Origin: Sphingobium yanoikuyae
GTDB taxonomy: Bacteria > Pseudomonadota > Alphaproteobacteria > Sphingomonadales > Sphingomonadaceae
Length of the DNA stretch: 64,000 nt
Assembly: GCF_013001025.1 (NCBI RefSeq)
Contig: NZ_CP053021.1
Location: 4,657,001 to 4,721,000 of the forward strand
Direction: 5' to 3'
In this document: piece after piece, positions 52,128 to 60,060 of the stretch
Layout of the letters: every line of letters begins with the position of its first letter
How positions within the stretch are numbered: position 1 is the stretch's first letter
Notes under the pieces: generated by a model
Told to the model about the DNA's origin: nothing
Seen by the model: only the letters and a program-made list of their open reading frames with translations
The model's database searches: none
Made by a program: the position numbers and the translations under genes

Positions 52128-53240
52128 CTATGTCTCGGCAGACAGGGCATGGATCGGCAGCAGGGCCGCGCCGAAGGTGATCGGCGATCCATGCAGGTTC
52201 GATATTCTGTCCGGCGGGCGGCGATGATGGGCCGTGGTGACGAGGTCCGCCTGATGCAGGCGATCGGCCAGCCCCTGCAGGATGGTCGATGGTAAGGTGC
52301 CGGCCAGCACGATCGCCCCTGGATCGAGCCAGGCGAAGGCGGTGTTGCTGACCATCTGCAATTGCTCGGCCGCCCGGTCCAGCCAGATGTCGATCGTCGG
52401 TGCCTGGTCGGCAGCATGGAAATCAATGTCCGCGACCGAGGATAGGTCGCAACCATTGCTGCGGAGCATCGCCAGCAGATCCAGCGGGCTGGGACGCGGC
52501 AGATGCCCTGGAAACAGGCAGCCAATCTCGCCCGCGACGCCATATTGACCGCGCATCAGGCGCCCGTCGACAATGACGCCGGCGCCGATGCCGAAGCCCA
52601 GCAGCAGCACGACGATCGTGCCGAAATCGCGCAGCAGGCCACCCAGATAATATTCGGCGATCGCTGCGGCATTGGCGTCATTCTCGATCCACTGCGGCCA
52701 GCCCATTTCGGCGGACAATATATCGCGCAGCGGCGCGTCCCGCCAGTTGGGCAGGACGTCGACGACGCTCCACCGATCGCCAGCCGGCGACAGGGATGGT
52801 CCTGGCACCGCCACGCCCAGGCCCAGCATGCGGCGTCCCAGCAGGCCGTGCCGGTCCACCAGTTCATGCGTCATGCGCCGCACCTTGCGGGCAAAACCCT
52901 GGGGATCGATCGGTGCGACGGCCTCATGATGGGTGGCGATGGTGGCGCCGGTGAAATCGACCAGGGCGATGTCGATGAAGCCCTTGTGCGCCGTCGCGCC
53001 GACCGCATAGCCGCCATGGCCGGCCAGCCGCAGGGGAATGGCCGGGCGCCCGCGGCCCTGTGCTTCCGCGCCAGGCACTTCCTCCACCAGATTGAGCCCG
53101 ATCAGGTCGCGCGACAGGCGGGTGAGGGCGGTGCCGCTGATTTCCAGTGCGGATGCCAGCGCGGAACGGGATAGTGGCCCTGACTTGCGCAGCATCTGGA
53201 GGATGCGCCGCTGGTCCTTGTCCAGAGTGGGAAATAGCAT
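52128..53240 (-). CDS. ROK-family transcriptional regulator
   Basis: This 370-residue NagC/XylR-type regulator has an N-terminal winged helix (QRRILQMLRKSGPLSRSALASALEISGTALTRLSRDLI, about residues 10-47) fused to a sugar-kinase-like ROK domain with DFTGATIATHHEAV, GLGVAVPGPSL, ENDANAAAIAEYYLGG and LLGFGIGAGVIVDGRLMRG. The zinc-site cysteines of many ROK proteins (CxCGxxGC) are not seen. Here the region reads IGCLFPGHLPRPSPLDLL. It is divergent from a TonB receptor gene across an AT-rich 125-base region, its probable target. Confidence 0.87.
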   Translation of the reverse strand: MLFPTLDKDQRRILQMLRKSGPLSRSALASALEISGTALTRLSRDLIGLNLVEEVPGAEAQGRGRPAIPLRLAGHGGYAVGATAHKGFIDIALVDFTGATIATHHEAVAPIDPQGFARKVRRMTHELVDRHGLLGRRMLGLGVAVPGPSLSPAGDRWSVVDVLPNWRDAPLRDILSAEMGWPQWIENDANAAAIAEYYLGGLLRDFGTIVVLLLGFGIGAGVIVDGRLMRGQYGVAGEIGCLFPGHLPRPSPLDLLAMLRSNGCDLSSVADIDFHAADQAPTIDIWLDRAAEQLQMVSNTAFAWLDPGAIVLAGTLPSTILQGLADRLHQADLVTTAHHRRPPDRISNLHGSPITFGAALLPIHALSAET

Positions 53241-53365
53241 GATCGATCCCGCTATCGGTGAAAAGCGACGACCGGTTATGGGGATTTATTTATTTTCACA
53301 ACAATAATTAAAAATGTCATATCGCACGGCCAGAGGCGCCCCGACCAATTCAGAGGGGACGCATC

Positions 53366-55861
53366 ATGCTCAAGACTTTCCTTGCCTCCGGCACGGCGCT
53401 TGCCGCGCTTTGCACCATCACCACGCCCGCCCTGGCGCAGGCCGCCACCGACGCCGCGCCTGCCGCCGAAGCGGCCGCCGACGCCGGCAACGGCCCCAAC
53501 GACATCATCGTCACCGGCTCCACCCGCGCCCAGCGCCGCTTCGACGTATCCTATGCGATCAACACCATCTCGGCCGAGGATGTGGAGAAGATCGCGCCTG
53601 TCAATTTCGCCGACCTGATCGGCCAGCTGCCCGGTTTCCAGACCGAAATCACCGGCGGCGAAGTGCAGAATATCTACCGCATCCGCGGCCTGCCCAACGA
53701 CGGCGGCTTCGTCAGCTTCCAGCAGGACGGCCTGCCGCTGTTCCATGAGAATGACGGCGTCTTCTTCCGCGGCGATGCGATCCTTAAACAGGATCTGATG
53801 ACCGACCATGTGGAGGTCGTGCGCGGCGGCCCGGCCCCGGTCTATGCCAGCTATTCCGGCGCGATCATCAACGCGATCACCGTCACCGGCAGCGACGAAG
53901 CGCGCGGCAAGGCACAGGTTACGCTCGGCGACACCGGCCTCTATCGCCTCGACGCCTATCAGGCCGGGCCGCTCGGCAACGACACCTATTATGCGATCGG
54001 CGGCTTCATCCGCTATCATGACGGCTATCGCGACAATGGCTTCGCCAATGACAAGGGCGGCCAGCTGCGCGCCAATATCAAGCATGATTTCGACAATGGC
54101 TCGATCAAGCTGAACCTCAACTATGTGAACGACCACAACGTCTTCTATCTGCCGATCCCGATCTCCGACCCGCGCGATCCCAGCGTCTCGCTCGACAAAT
54201 ATATCGACTATTTCGACGGCACGATGAATTCGCCGGCGCTGCGCCACGTGAACCTCAAATATCGCGACGGCACCGGCCAGATCCAGAGCCGCACCGGCGA
54301 CCTGTCGGATGGCCGCCATATGCAGATGGTCAATTTCGGCGCGCAATATGATGGCGATTTCGACGGCTGGCTGGTCTCGGCCAAGGCCGGCTATACCCAG
54401 GGCAAGCTCGATTTCAGCGCCTTCTACTCGACCACCAACCCGGCCGATGGCAACGCCTTTGCCGCCGGCTATCTCGCCCGCGCCACGACCGCTTTCGGCG
54501 CAGTCGACCATTTCGGCTATACGCTGGCCGGCACCAACACCGTCTATGATCCCTATGCGGCGTCGGGCCTGGTGATGCAGGGCCAGTATCGCGACATCCA
54601 TTCGAAATTCTATTCGGCCCAGGCCAATCTGTCGGTCGCCAAGAAGTTCGAGACCGGCTTTGGCACCCATGACCTCAAGCTCGGCCTCTATGGCAGCTTC
54701 TATGGCGAGGACAGCCGCACCCTCTATCAGAATTACCTGATCGAAGTGGCGGGCAAGCCGCGCACGCTGGACCTAGTCGCCTATAATGCCGCCGGCGCGG
54801 AAATCGGCCGTGTCACCGACAATGGCGTGCTCAACTATGCCGCCACCCTCAATCAGGGCGATAGCGACGCCAAGATGTTCGCCGTCTTCGCCAACGACAC
54901 CTGGGAAATCGTGCCGGGCCTGCGCATCGACGCCGGCATCCGTCACGAACGCTACAGCTACAAGGGCTGGGCCGCGCTGACCGAGGCGGCCAATCTGGGC
55001 GACTCCAGCACCCTGGCGGACGACAGCACCCGCGCCTTCACCGGCGTGATCCTGAACCAGAAACTCAAGCCCAACGTCACCAACTGGACAGTCGGCGCCA
55101 ATTACGACTTCTCCAGCCATGTCGGCATCTATGGCCGCGCATCGCACCTCGAAACACCGCCCAACGTCCAGACGGTGATGAGCATCAACCCGACCATCAT
55201 CACCACCAAGGCCGATCAGTTCGAGGCCGGGCTGAAGCTCGCCTTCGGCCGCTCCTATCTCTACGTCACCGGTTTCTACACCAATTTCGATCCCTTGAAC
55301 GCCAGCTTCCTGGCCTATGATCCGACCACGGGCCGCAACGATGTCAACGTGCCCTTCATCGGCGAGGCGCAGGTGAAGGGCGTCGAATTCGACGGCAAGC
55401 TGGCGCTGACCAACTGGTTCTCGCTCAACGGCGCGCTCACCATCAGCGATCCCAAATACAAGAATTTCGAAAGCTCGACCGGCGCCGATCCGGAACAGGC
55501 CGAAGGCAACCAGATCGTCCGCCAGCCCAAGGTCTACGGCAATATCCGTCCCAGCTTCGACTTCCAGACGGGCGACACCGACGTGTCGGTCTATGGGCGC
55601 TACACCTATATGGGCAAGCGCTATGTCGACCTCTACAACAACACCGCGCTGCCGGCCTATGGCACGATCGGCGCCGGCATCACGGCGCGCCATGGCAGCT
55701 GGCAGGCACAGATTGTGGGCGACAATCTGTTCAACGCCCATGGCCTGACCGAAGGCAATACCCGCACCGACTCGCTGAGCGGTCAGGGCAGTGCCGAGGC
55801 GATCTATGGTCGCCCGATCTTCGGCCGCAACTTCCGCCTCGTCATCAGCAAGTCCTGGTGA
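53366..55861 (+). CDS. TonB-dependent receptor
   Basis: This 831-residue outer-membrane receptor has a signal peptide ending ALAQAA (about residue 26), an Ala-rich linker, a TonB-box-like DIIVTGSTRAQRRFDVSYA, and a plug with INTISAEDVEKIAPVNFADLIGQLPGFQTE and DHVEVVRGGPAPVYASYSGAIIN. The barrel ends in Trp (VISKSW). AT-rich DNA with T and A runs (53283-53312) separates it from the ROK gene and may hold the regulator's site. Its stop overlaps the next ATG (TGATG). Ligand unknown; the ROK regulator suggests a sugar-containing one. Confidence 0.9.
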   Translation: MLKTFLASGTALAALCTITTPALAQAATDAAPAAEAAADAGNGPNDIIVTGSTRAQRRFDVSYAINTISAEDVEKIAPVNFADLIGQLPGFQTEITGGEVQNIYRIRGLPNDGGFVSFQQDGLPLFHENDGVFFRGDAILKQDLMTDHVEVVRGGPAPVYASYSGAIINAITVTGSDEARGKAQVTLGDTGLYRLDAYQAGPLGNDTYYAIGGFIRYHDGYRDNGFANDKGGQLRANIKHDFDNGSIKLNLNYVNDHNVFYLPIPISDPRDPSVSLDKYIDYFDGTMNSPALRHVNLKYRDGTGQIQSRTGDLSDGRHMQMVNFGAQYDGDFDGWLVSAKAGYTQGKLDFSAFYSTTNPADGNAFAAGYLARATTAFGAVDHFGYTLAGTNTVYDPYAASGLVMQGQYRDIHSKFYSAQANLSVAKKFETGFGTHDLKLGLYGSFYGEDSRTLYQNYLIEVAGKPRTLDLVAYNAAGAEIGRVTDNGVLNYAATLNQGDSDAKMFAVFANDTWEIVPGLRIDAGIRHERYSYKGWAALTEAANLGDSSTLADDSTRAFTGVILNQKLKPNVTNWTVGANYDFSSHVGIYGRASHLETPPNVQTVMSINPTIITTKADQFEAGLKLAFGRSYLYVTGFYTNFDPLNASFLAYDPTTGRNDVNVPFIGEAQVKGVEFDGKLALTNWFSLNGALTISDPKYKNFESSTGADPEQAEGNQIVRQPKVYGNIRPSFDFQTGDTDVSVYGRYTYMGKRYVDLYNNTALPAYGTIGAGITARHGSWQAQIVGDNLFNAHGLTEGNTRTDSLSGQGSAEAIYGRPIFGRNFRLVISKSW

Positions 55862-57039
55862 TGGCCCGCCGCCTCGGCCGCGTTGCGGCGTCGTTGATGA
55901 CGATGGCGGTGGTGGCGATCACGCCCGTCCCGGCTCTGGCCGGGGCGGCGCGCGACGCCGTGACGGAGGCGCTGTCCCGGCGCCTCTTTCCCGTGCTGGA
56001 CGCCCTTGGACACGATCCGGCCGCCCTTGCCGCCTTCCGCGCCCGGCCGGACATGGATGCGCTGCTCCATGCCCGCAACGATCGCCGCACGGCATGTGCA
56101 GGCGATGTCGATTGCGTGGCACAGGCCCATATCTGGACCCCGACCGAAATCGCCCTGATGGTGCAGGCTGCGCTATCGCTGCGTGATGTGCCAGTCGCGG
56201 ACGATGGTGCCGGTGCGCAGATCCGCCGCGAGGTGGAGGGGATCAACGCCATCCTGCGCAGCTATGCGCTGGGGCAGATGCCCGCCTATCCCGATATTGA
56301 CGGCGCCGGTACGATCGACCCGCGCGAGCGCCAGGCCCGGCTGCGCGCCGCCGCCTGGATCGCGCAGACGCCGCGCAAGGGATCGGCCCAGGCGCTGGAT
56401 TCCAGCATCGACTATGCCCTTGCGCTGCTCGACGTCAGCGACCGCACCGACGCGATCGGCTTCGAACCGCTGACCGGCGGCCTCAACGCCCCCGCCATGG
56501 CGCGGGCCAAAAATATCGACTGGAAACGCTATCGCTACAGCGCGCTGATCGTCACCGGCGTCGGCCCGGAAGTCGACGGCATGGCGCTGAGCCCATTCGG
56601 CAAATATCATCTGCGTCTTGCCGCCAACCGCTTTGCCGATGGCGACGCGCCCTTCCTCATTCTGACCGGCAGCCGCGCCCATCCGCGCGCGACCCGCTTT
56701 GCCGAGGCGCAGGAGATGCGCCAGGCGCTGATCGAGCGCTATGGCGTGCCCGCCGATGCCATCATCATCGAGCCCTATGCCCGGCACACCACCACCAATT
56801 TGCGCAACGCCACCCGCCTGCTGATGGCGATGGCGGCGCCGCTGGACAAGGATACGCTCATCGTCTGCAATCCGGGGCAGAGCGCGATGATCGAAAATCC
56901 GCTGTTCGTGCAGCGCAACGACAAGGAACTGGGCTATCAGCCCGGTGCCATCGGCGCGCGCCTGACTCCCACCGAATTGCTGTTTCGCCCGTCGCGGCTG
57001 TCCGCGCGGGTCGATCCGCGCGATCCGCTCGACCCCTGA
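55861..57039 (+). CDS. YdcF/DUF218-family protein, exported
   Basis: This 392-residue protein has an N-terminal signal peptide (VAASLMTMAVVAITPVPALAGA) and a C-terminal DUF218 (YdcF/SanA/ElyC-like) domain: YSALIVTGVGPEVDG, FLILTGSRAHPRATRFAEAQEM, RYGVPADAIIIEPYARHTTTN and DTLIVCNPGQSAMI. The N-terminal ~200 residues are helical and not recognised. It overlaps the receptor stop by one base and is followed after eight bases by the nuclease-like gene, so all three form one operon. Enzymatic role unknown. Confidence 0.83.
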   Translation: MARRLGRVAASLMTMAVVAITPVPALAGAARDAVTEALSRRLFPVLDALGHDPAALAAFRARPDMDALLHARNDRRTACAGDVDCVAQAHIWTPTEIALMVQAALSLRDVPVADDGAGAQIRREVEGINAILRSYALGQMPAYPDIDGAGTIDPRERQARLRAAAWIAQTPRKGSAQALDSSIDYALALLDVSDRTDAIGFEPLTGGLNAPAMARAKNIDWKRYRYSALIVTGVGPEVDGMALSPFGKYHLRLAANRFADGDAPFLILTGSRAHPRATRFAEAQEMRQALIERYGVPADAIIIEPYARHTTTNLRNATRLLMAMAAPLDKDTLIVCNPGQSAMIENPLFVQRNDKELGYQPGAIGARLTPTELLFRPSRLSARVDPRDPLDP

Positions 57040-57047
57040 AGGGAGGC

Positions 57048-58040
57048 ATGATGACACGTAAACTGACCTTGGCCCTGGCGCTCGGTGCGCTGGCGTTCAG
57101 CCCCGGCGCCGCCATGGCCTGGGGCGGCACCGCCCATGAAGTGATCGATCGCGCCGCGCTCGATGCCATCCCGCAGGACGGTCCCGTCTTCCTCAAGGCC
57201 TATACCGACTATATCGCCGCCTCCGCCTCGCTGCCCGACAGCTGGCGCGGGGATTCGGAGAATTTCTCCAAGATGGAGGAAGACCCCAATCATGGCTGGT
57301 TCCGCGAGCAGTTCCGCTTCGTGAAGCCGATCCCGCGCTCGCGCTACGAATTCATCCTGGCGCTCTACAAACGCTATGAGACGATCAAGGACAGCGATCC
57401 GGCGACCGCCGCGCGCACCAATGTCCGCTGGACCGGCACTTTGCCCTATGCCGCGATTGAGGCCTATGACCGGCTCGTCGTCTGCATGCGCCATGTCCGC
57501 AAGGCGCAGGCCGAAGGGGGCGACATATCCGTCCCGGCCCAGCATTGCGCCTTCCAGACGATCCGCCTTGGCCATTATATCGGCGACGGCGCCCAGCCCC
57601 TGCATGACTCGGTCAATTCGGATGGCTGGCGCGGCGACAATCCCAGCGGCTACACCCGCGATCGCAGCATCCACGGCCGCTTCGAAAGCCAGTTCGTCGA
57701 TGGCATGAAGCTGACCGTGGCCGACATCGCGCCGCGCATCGGCGCGCCCGGCCATCGCGACGGCGACATGTTCGACGCGATCCTCGCCTTCCTGGATCAG
57801 GCCGGCGATCGGATGGAATATGTCTATCAGCTGGAAAAGCGGGACGGCTTTGCCGATTTCACCGACAAGGATGTGCGCGCCCTCGTCTATGAACGGACCG
57901 CTGCCGGCGCTGCCATGCTGCGCGACATGCTCTGCCGCGCCTGGGCGGAAAGCGCCAGCCCGCCGGTCAGGGTCGTGCCCGCGCCGCTCGATTTCTCCAA
58001 TCCGCGCTTCAACCCGGAAACCGGATCGGCGCCCGACTGA
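57048..58040 (+). CDS. S1/P1 nuclease / phospholipase C-superfamily protein, exported
   Basis: This 330-residue exported zinc enzyme fold has a signal peptide cleaved before WGGTAHEVI (about residue 25), giving the N-terminal Trp that ligands zinc in S1/P1 nucleases. Further zinc ligands are expected in IRLGHYIGDGAQPLHDSVN (about residues 176-194) and SIHGRFESQFVD. It would hydrolyse nucleic acids, 3'-nucleotides or phosphodiesters in the periplasm. Its 3' end overlaps the convergent MFS gene by 154 bases. With the receptor and MFS it suggests scavenging of a phosphorylated compound. Confidence 0.8.
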   Translation: MMTRKLTLALALGALAFSPGAAMAWGGTAHEVIDRAALDAIPQDGPVFLKAYTDYIAASASLPDSWRGDSENFSKMEEDPNHGWFREQFRFVKPIPRSRYEFILALYKRYETIKDSDPATAARTNVRWTGTLPYAAIEAYDRLVVCMRHVRKAQAEGGDISVPAQHCAFQTIRLGHYIGDGAQPLHDSVNSDGWRGDNPSGYTRDRSIHGRFESQFVDGMKLTVADIAPRIGAPGHRDGDMFDAILAFLDQAGDRMEYVYQLEKRDGFADFTDKDVRALVYERTAAGAAMLRDMLCRAWAESASPPVRVVPAPLDFSNPRFNPETGSAPD

Positions 58041-59383
58041 TCGCGTTCCTCCCGCCATGCCAGCGCTGCGAGCAGCCGGGCATGGCGGGCATGGCCAAGG
58101 TCGAATCGCCGCATCAGCAGGATCGCGCAAAGGCTGCCAAGGACAGGAATGCCCAGTCCCAGGCCGAGCATGCCGGCCTGGACTGCCGCAGTCTGTGCCT
58201 GCCCCGGCACATAGCCCAGTAGGCCAAGTGTCCAGCCGGTCAGACTTGAGAAGGCGGCACCGCTTGCCTTGACCACGACGAGATAGAAGGCGAACAGGCC
58301 CGTCTCGAAGCGCCTGCCATGGCGCCATTCTACCACATCGACGGCATCGGCCAGCAGCCCCCATGGCAGCATGAACATGCTGGCGAGGCCGACGCCGATC
58401 ACCGCCGCACAGATGGCCAGGGCAGGTGGCCAGGACAGGCAGGCGGCAACACCCGCCAGCCCGATGATGCTGACTCCATGACCCATGGCGAGCAGAGCGC
58501 TCTTGCTGAAACGTCTGGTCATCGCGGTCCACAGGATCACGCCGGCGAATTGGCCGATCGTCACGGCCAGCAGCAAGGTTGCGACAAGATCGGGGCGGCG
58601 GACGACATAGCTGCCAATATAGAGCAGGGAGCGTCCGAATGCCGGTGCGGCAAATCCGGTGAGCAGGGCCAGAAGAGCCAGTGCCCCGACCATCGGGTCG
58701 CGAAACGGGATGTCGATGCCGTCCTGCCTTGCGCTTTGCCGGGTGGTGCGGGCCGCATCACCGCTTGCGTCGCCGCCGCAGGTCCATGCGCACAGGATCA
58801 TCGTCAGGGCAAAGACGGCGCCCGTCGCCGCGCCGGTGAGCGCCAGCCGATCGAAGGACCGGGTATTGCCCGCATCTTGCACCAGCGGCGTCAACAAGGT
58901 CGCGACAATCAGCGCGCTTGTCGTACTGAACAGCAGTCGATAGCCCGAAACACGGCCGCGCGCGCTGCTGTCGCTGGTCACCTGCGCCATCAGCGCATTG
59001 TGCGGCACGTCGATGATGGCATAGGCGCCCCGGAATATCAGCAAGGCCATGGCCAGCATCCATAGCTGTCGGGCGCCAAGCAACGGCATGGCATAGAGCA
59101 GGGCGAAGGCGATCGCGCAGGGCGTTGCTGCGACCGCCACCATCCAGCGATAGCCCTTGCCGACATGCCGCAGGCGGATCGTCAGCCGCGCCGCCAGCAG
59201 ATCGAAGATCAGGTCGCCGCACAGCGCGGCGAGCATCAGCCATCCCGCCGTCGTCGCGCCAAGGTTCAGCACGTCGCTCAGCAGGAACAATATCGTCAGA
59301 TCCGCGCCGCTGAAAACCAGTGCCTTGCCGAAATTGCCGGAGGCATAGGCCAGCATGCGGCTATCGTCCCGTGTCCAGATCAC
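57887..59383 (-). CDS. MFS transporter (GPH/MelB-like) with antisense-overlapping tail
   Basis: This 498-residue major facilitator protein has about 12 helices. It starts SRMLAYASGNFGKALVFSGADLTILFLLSDV (about 8-38), and IDVPHNALMAQVTSDSSARGRVSGYR (about 125-150) resembles the glycoside-pentoside-hexuronide cation symporters. The last ~60 residues after the final helix are a non-hydrophobic Gly/Ser/Ala tail. The terminal 154 bases run antisense through the end of the S1/P1-like gene, which is unusual for a compact genome. The substrate is unknown, but a nucleoside or sugar would fit its neighbours. Confidence 0.82.
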   Translation of the reverse strand: MIWTRDDSRMLAYASGNFGKALVFSGADLTILFLLSDVLNLGATTAGWLMLAALCGDLIFDLLAARLTIRLRHVGKGYRWMVAVAATPCAIAFALLYAMPLLGARQLWMLAMALLIFRGAYAIIDVPHNALMAQVTSDSSARGRVSGYRLLFSTTSALIVATLLTPLVQDAGNTRSFDRLALTGAATGAVFALTMILCAWTCGGDASGDAARTTRQSARQDGIDIPFRDPMVGALALLALLTGFAAPAFGRSLLYIGSYVVRRPDLVATLLLAVTIGQFAGVILWTAMTRRFSKSALLAMGHGVSIIGLAGVAACLSWPPALAICAAVIGVGLASMFMLPWGLLADAVDVVEWRHGRRFETGLFAFYLVVVKASGAAFSSLTGWTLGLLGYVPGQAQTAAVQAGMLGLGLGIPVLGSLCAILLMRRFDLGHARHARLLAALAWREERDQSGADPVSGLKRGLEKSSGAGTTLTGGLALSAQARQSMSRSMAAPAAVRS

Positions 59384-59635
59384 CTCGATCGCCCCTGATG
59401 GTCATGACCGCACGGGGAATTGCGGAATGCGTCGCGCCTAGAAGCGCATTCTTTCATTTGTGCGACAAGGGCGGTGGGAATGGGGCTGGTGGCTTATCGC
59501 CATTGGCAGCCCTTGACCACATGACAGGGCGGGCCACAGGCAGATCAGGGCCGCGTGGCCGCAGAAGGAAGCGTATAAGACAACGCGGCCTTGCTGCCCC
59601 CGAAGGGTGATTATCGCATCGATTTCTGGGAAAAC

Positions 59636-59710
59636 TGGAGCGGGCGAAGGGATTCGAACCCTCGACCCCAACCTTGGCAAGGTTGTGCTCTACCCCTGAG
59701 CTACGCCCGC
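59636..59710 (-). tRNA. tRNA-Gly (GCC anticodon)
   Basis: On the minus strand the sequence folds as a complete cloverleaf: acceptor GCGGGCG with CGCCCGC, D-arm GCTCAGGGGTAGAGC, anticodon arm ACCTTGCCAAGGT with GCC, T-arm GAGGGTTCGAATCCCTT, discriminator U and encoded CCA (59636-59638). Upstream on the same strand, TTGCCG and TAGTTC separated by 17 bases (59753-59781 region) may be its promoter. Confidence 0.95.
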
Positions 59711-59822
59711 TCTTGGCGGCCGGGAGAGTGTGTCCCTCTCGGCGGGTGGCGGCGAACTAGCAGTGGTTTCCAAAGTCGGCAAGGGCTGAATTGCAGAAAA
59801 ATGAAAAACTTTTCGAAAAAGG

Positions 59823-59846
59823 AAAAAATCCCCCGTTTTCCGGGGG
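59823..59846 (-). terminator. orphan terminator-like hairpin
   Basis: CCCCCG (59830-59835) pairs with CGGGGG (59841-59846). On the minus strand the stem is followed by ATTTTTT, a good intrinsic terminator; on the plus strand it is followed by TTTT. No annotated gene on either strand reads into it. The rest of the 350-base gap 59711-60060 contains an A-rich stretch (59795-59828), a possible minus-strand small RNA and the promoter of the next receptor. Confidence 0.55.
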
Positions 59847-59997
59847 TTTTGGCAGTGCGATTAAATTGGCGGGTGGCACCGGGGCGAACGCGGCTGTGGA
59901 TCGGCCCATGGCGAATCGTCGAATCATGCCGCCTTTGGCCATGGCGTGCATGTATCTGCGTGATATTGGTCATGGCAGGGCAGGCGGTGGTCGCGGC

Positions 59998-60027
59998 TTG
60001 ACAGTGGCGGGCGCGACTTCCTAGTCC
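59998..60027 (+). promoter_or_regulatory. sigma-70-like promoter of the third TonB receptor gene
   Basis: TTGACA at 59998-60003 and TAGTCC at 60022-60027, separated by 18 bases, lie 34 bases before the receptor ATG. The -35 is perfect and the -10 weak. Confidence 0.4.
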
Positions 60028-60060
60028 CCGATGCAAAATCGGACCAAGGGGACGCGCTTC

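Noticed and set aside
59757..59951. 64-residue minus-strand protein across the orphan terminator
   Set aside because: Its frame passes straight through the hairpin and T-run, with Pro/Phe/Ser-rich composition; a non-coding RNA or leader is more plausible.
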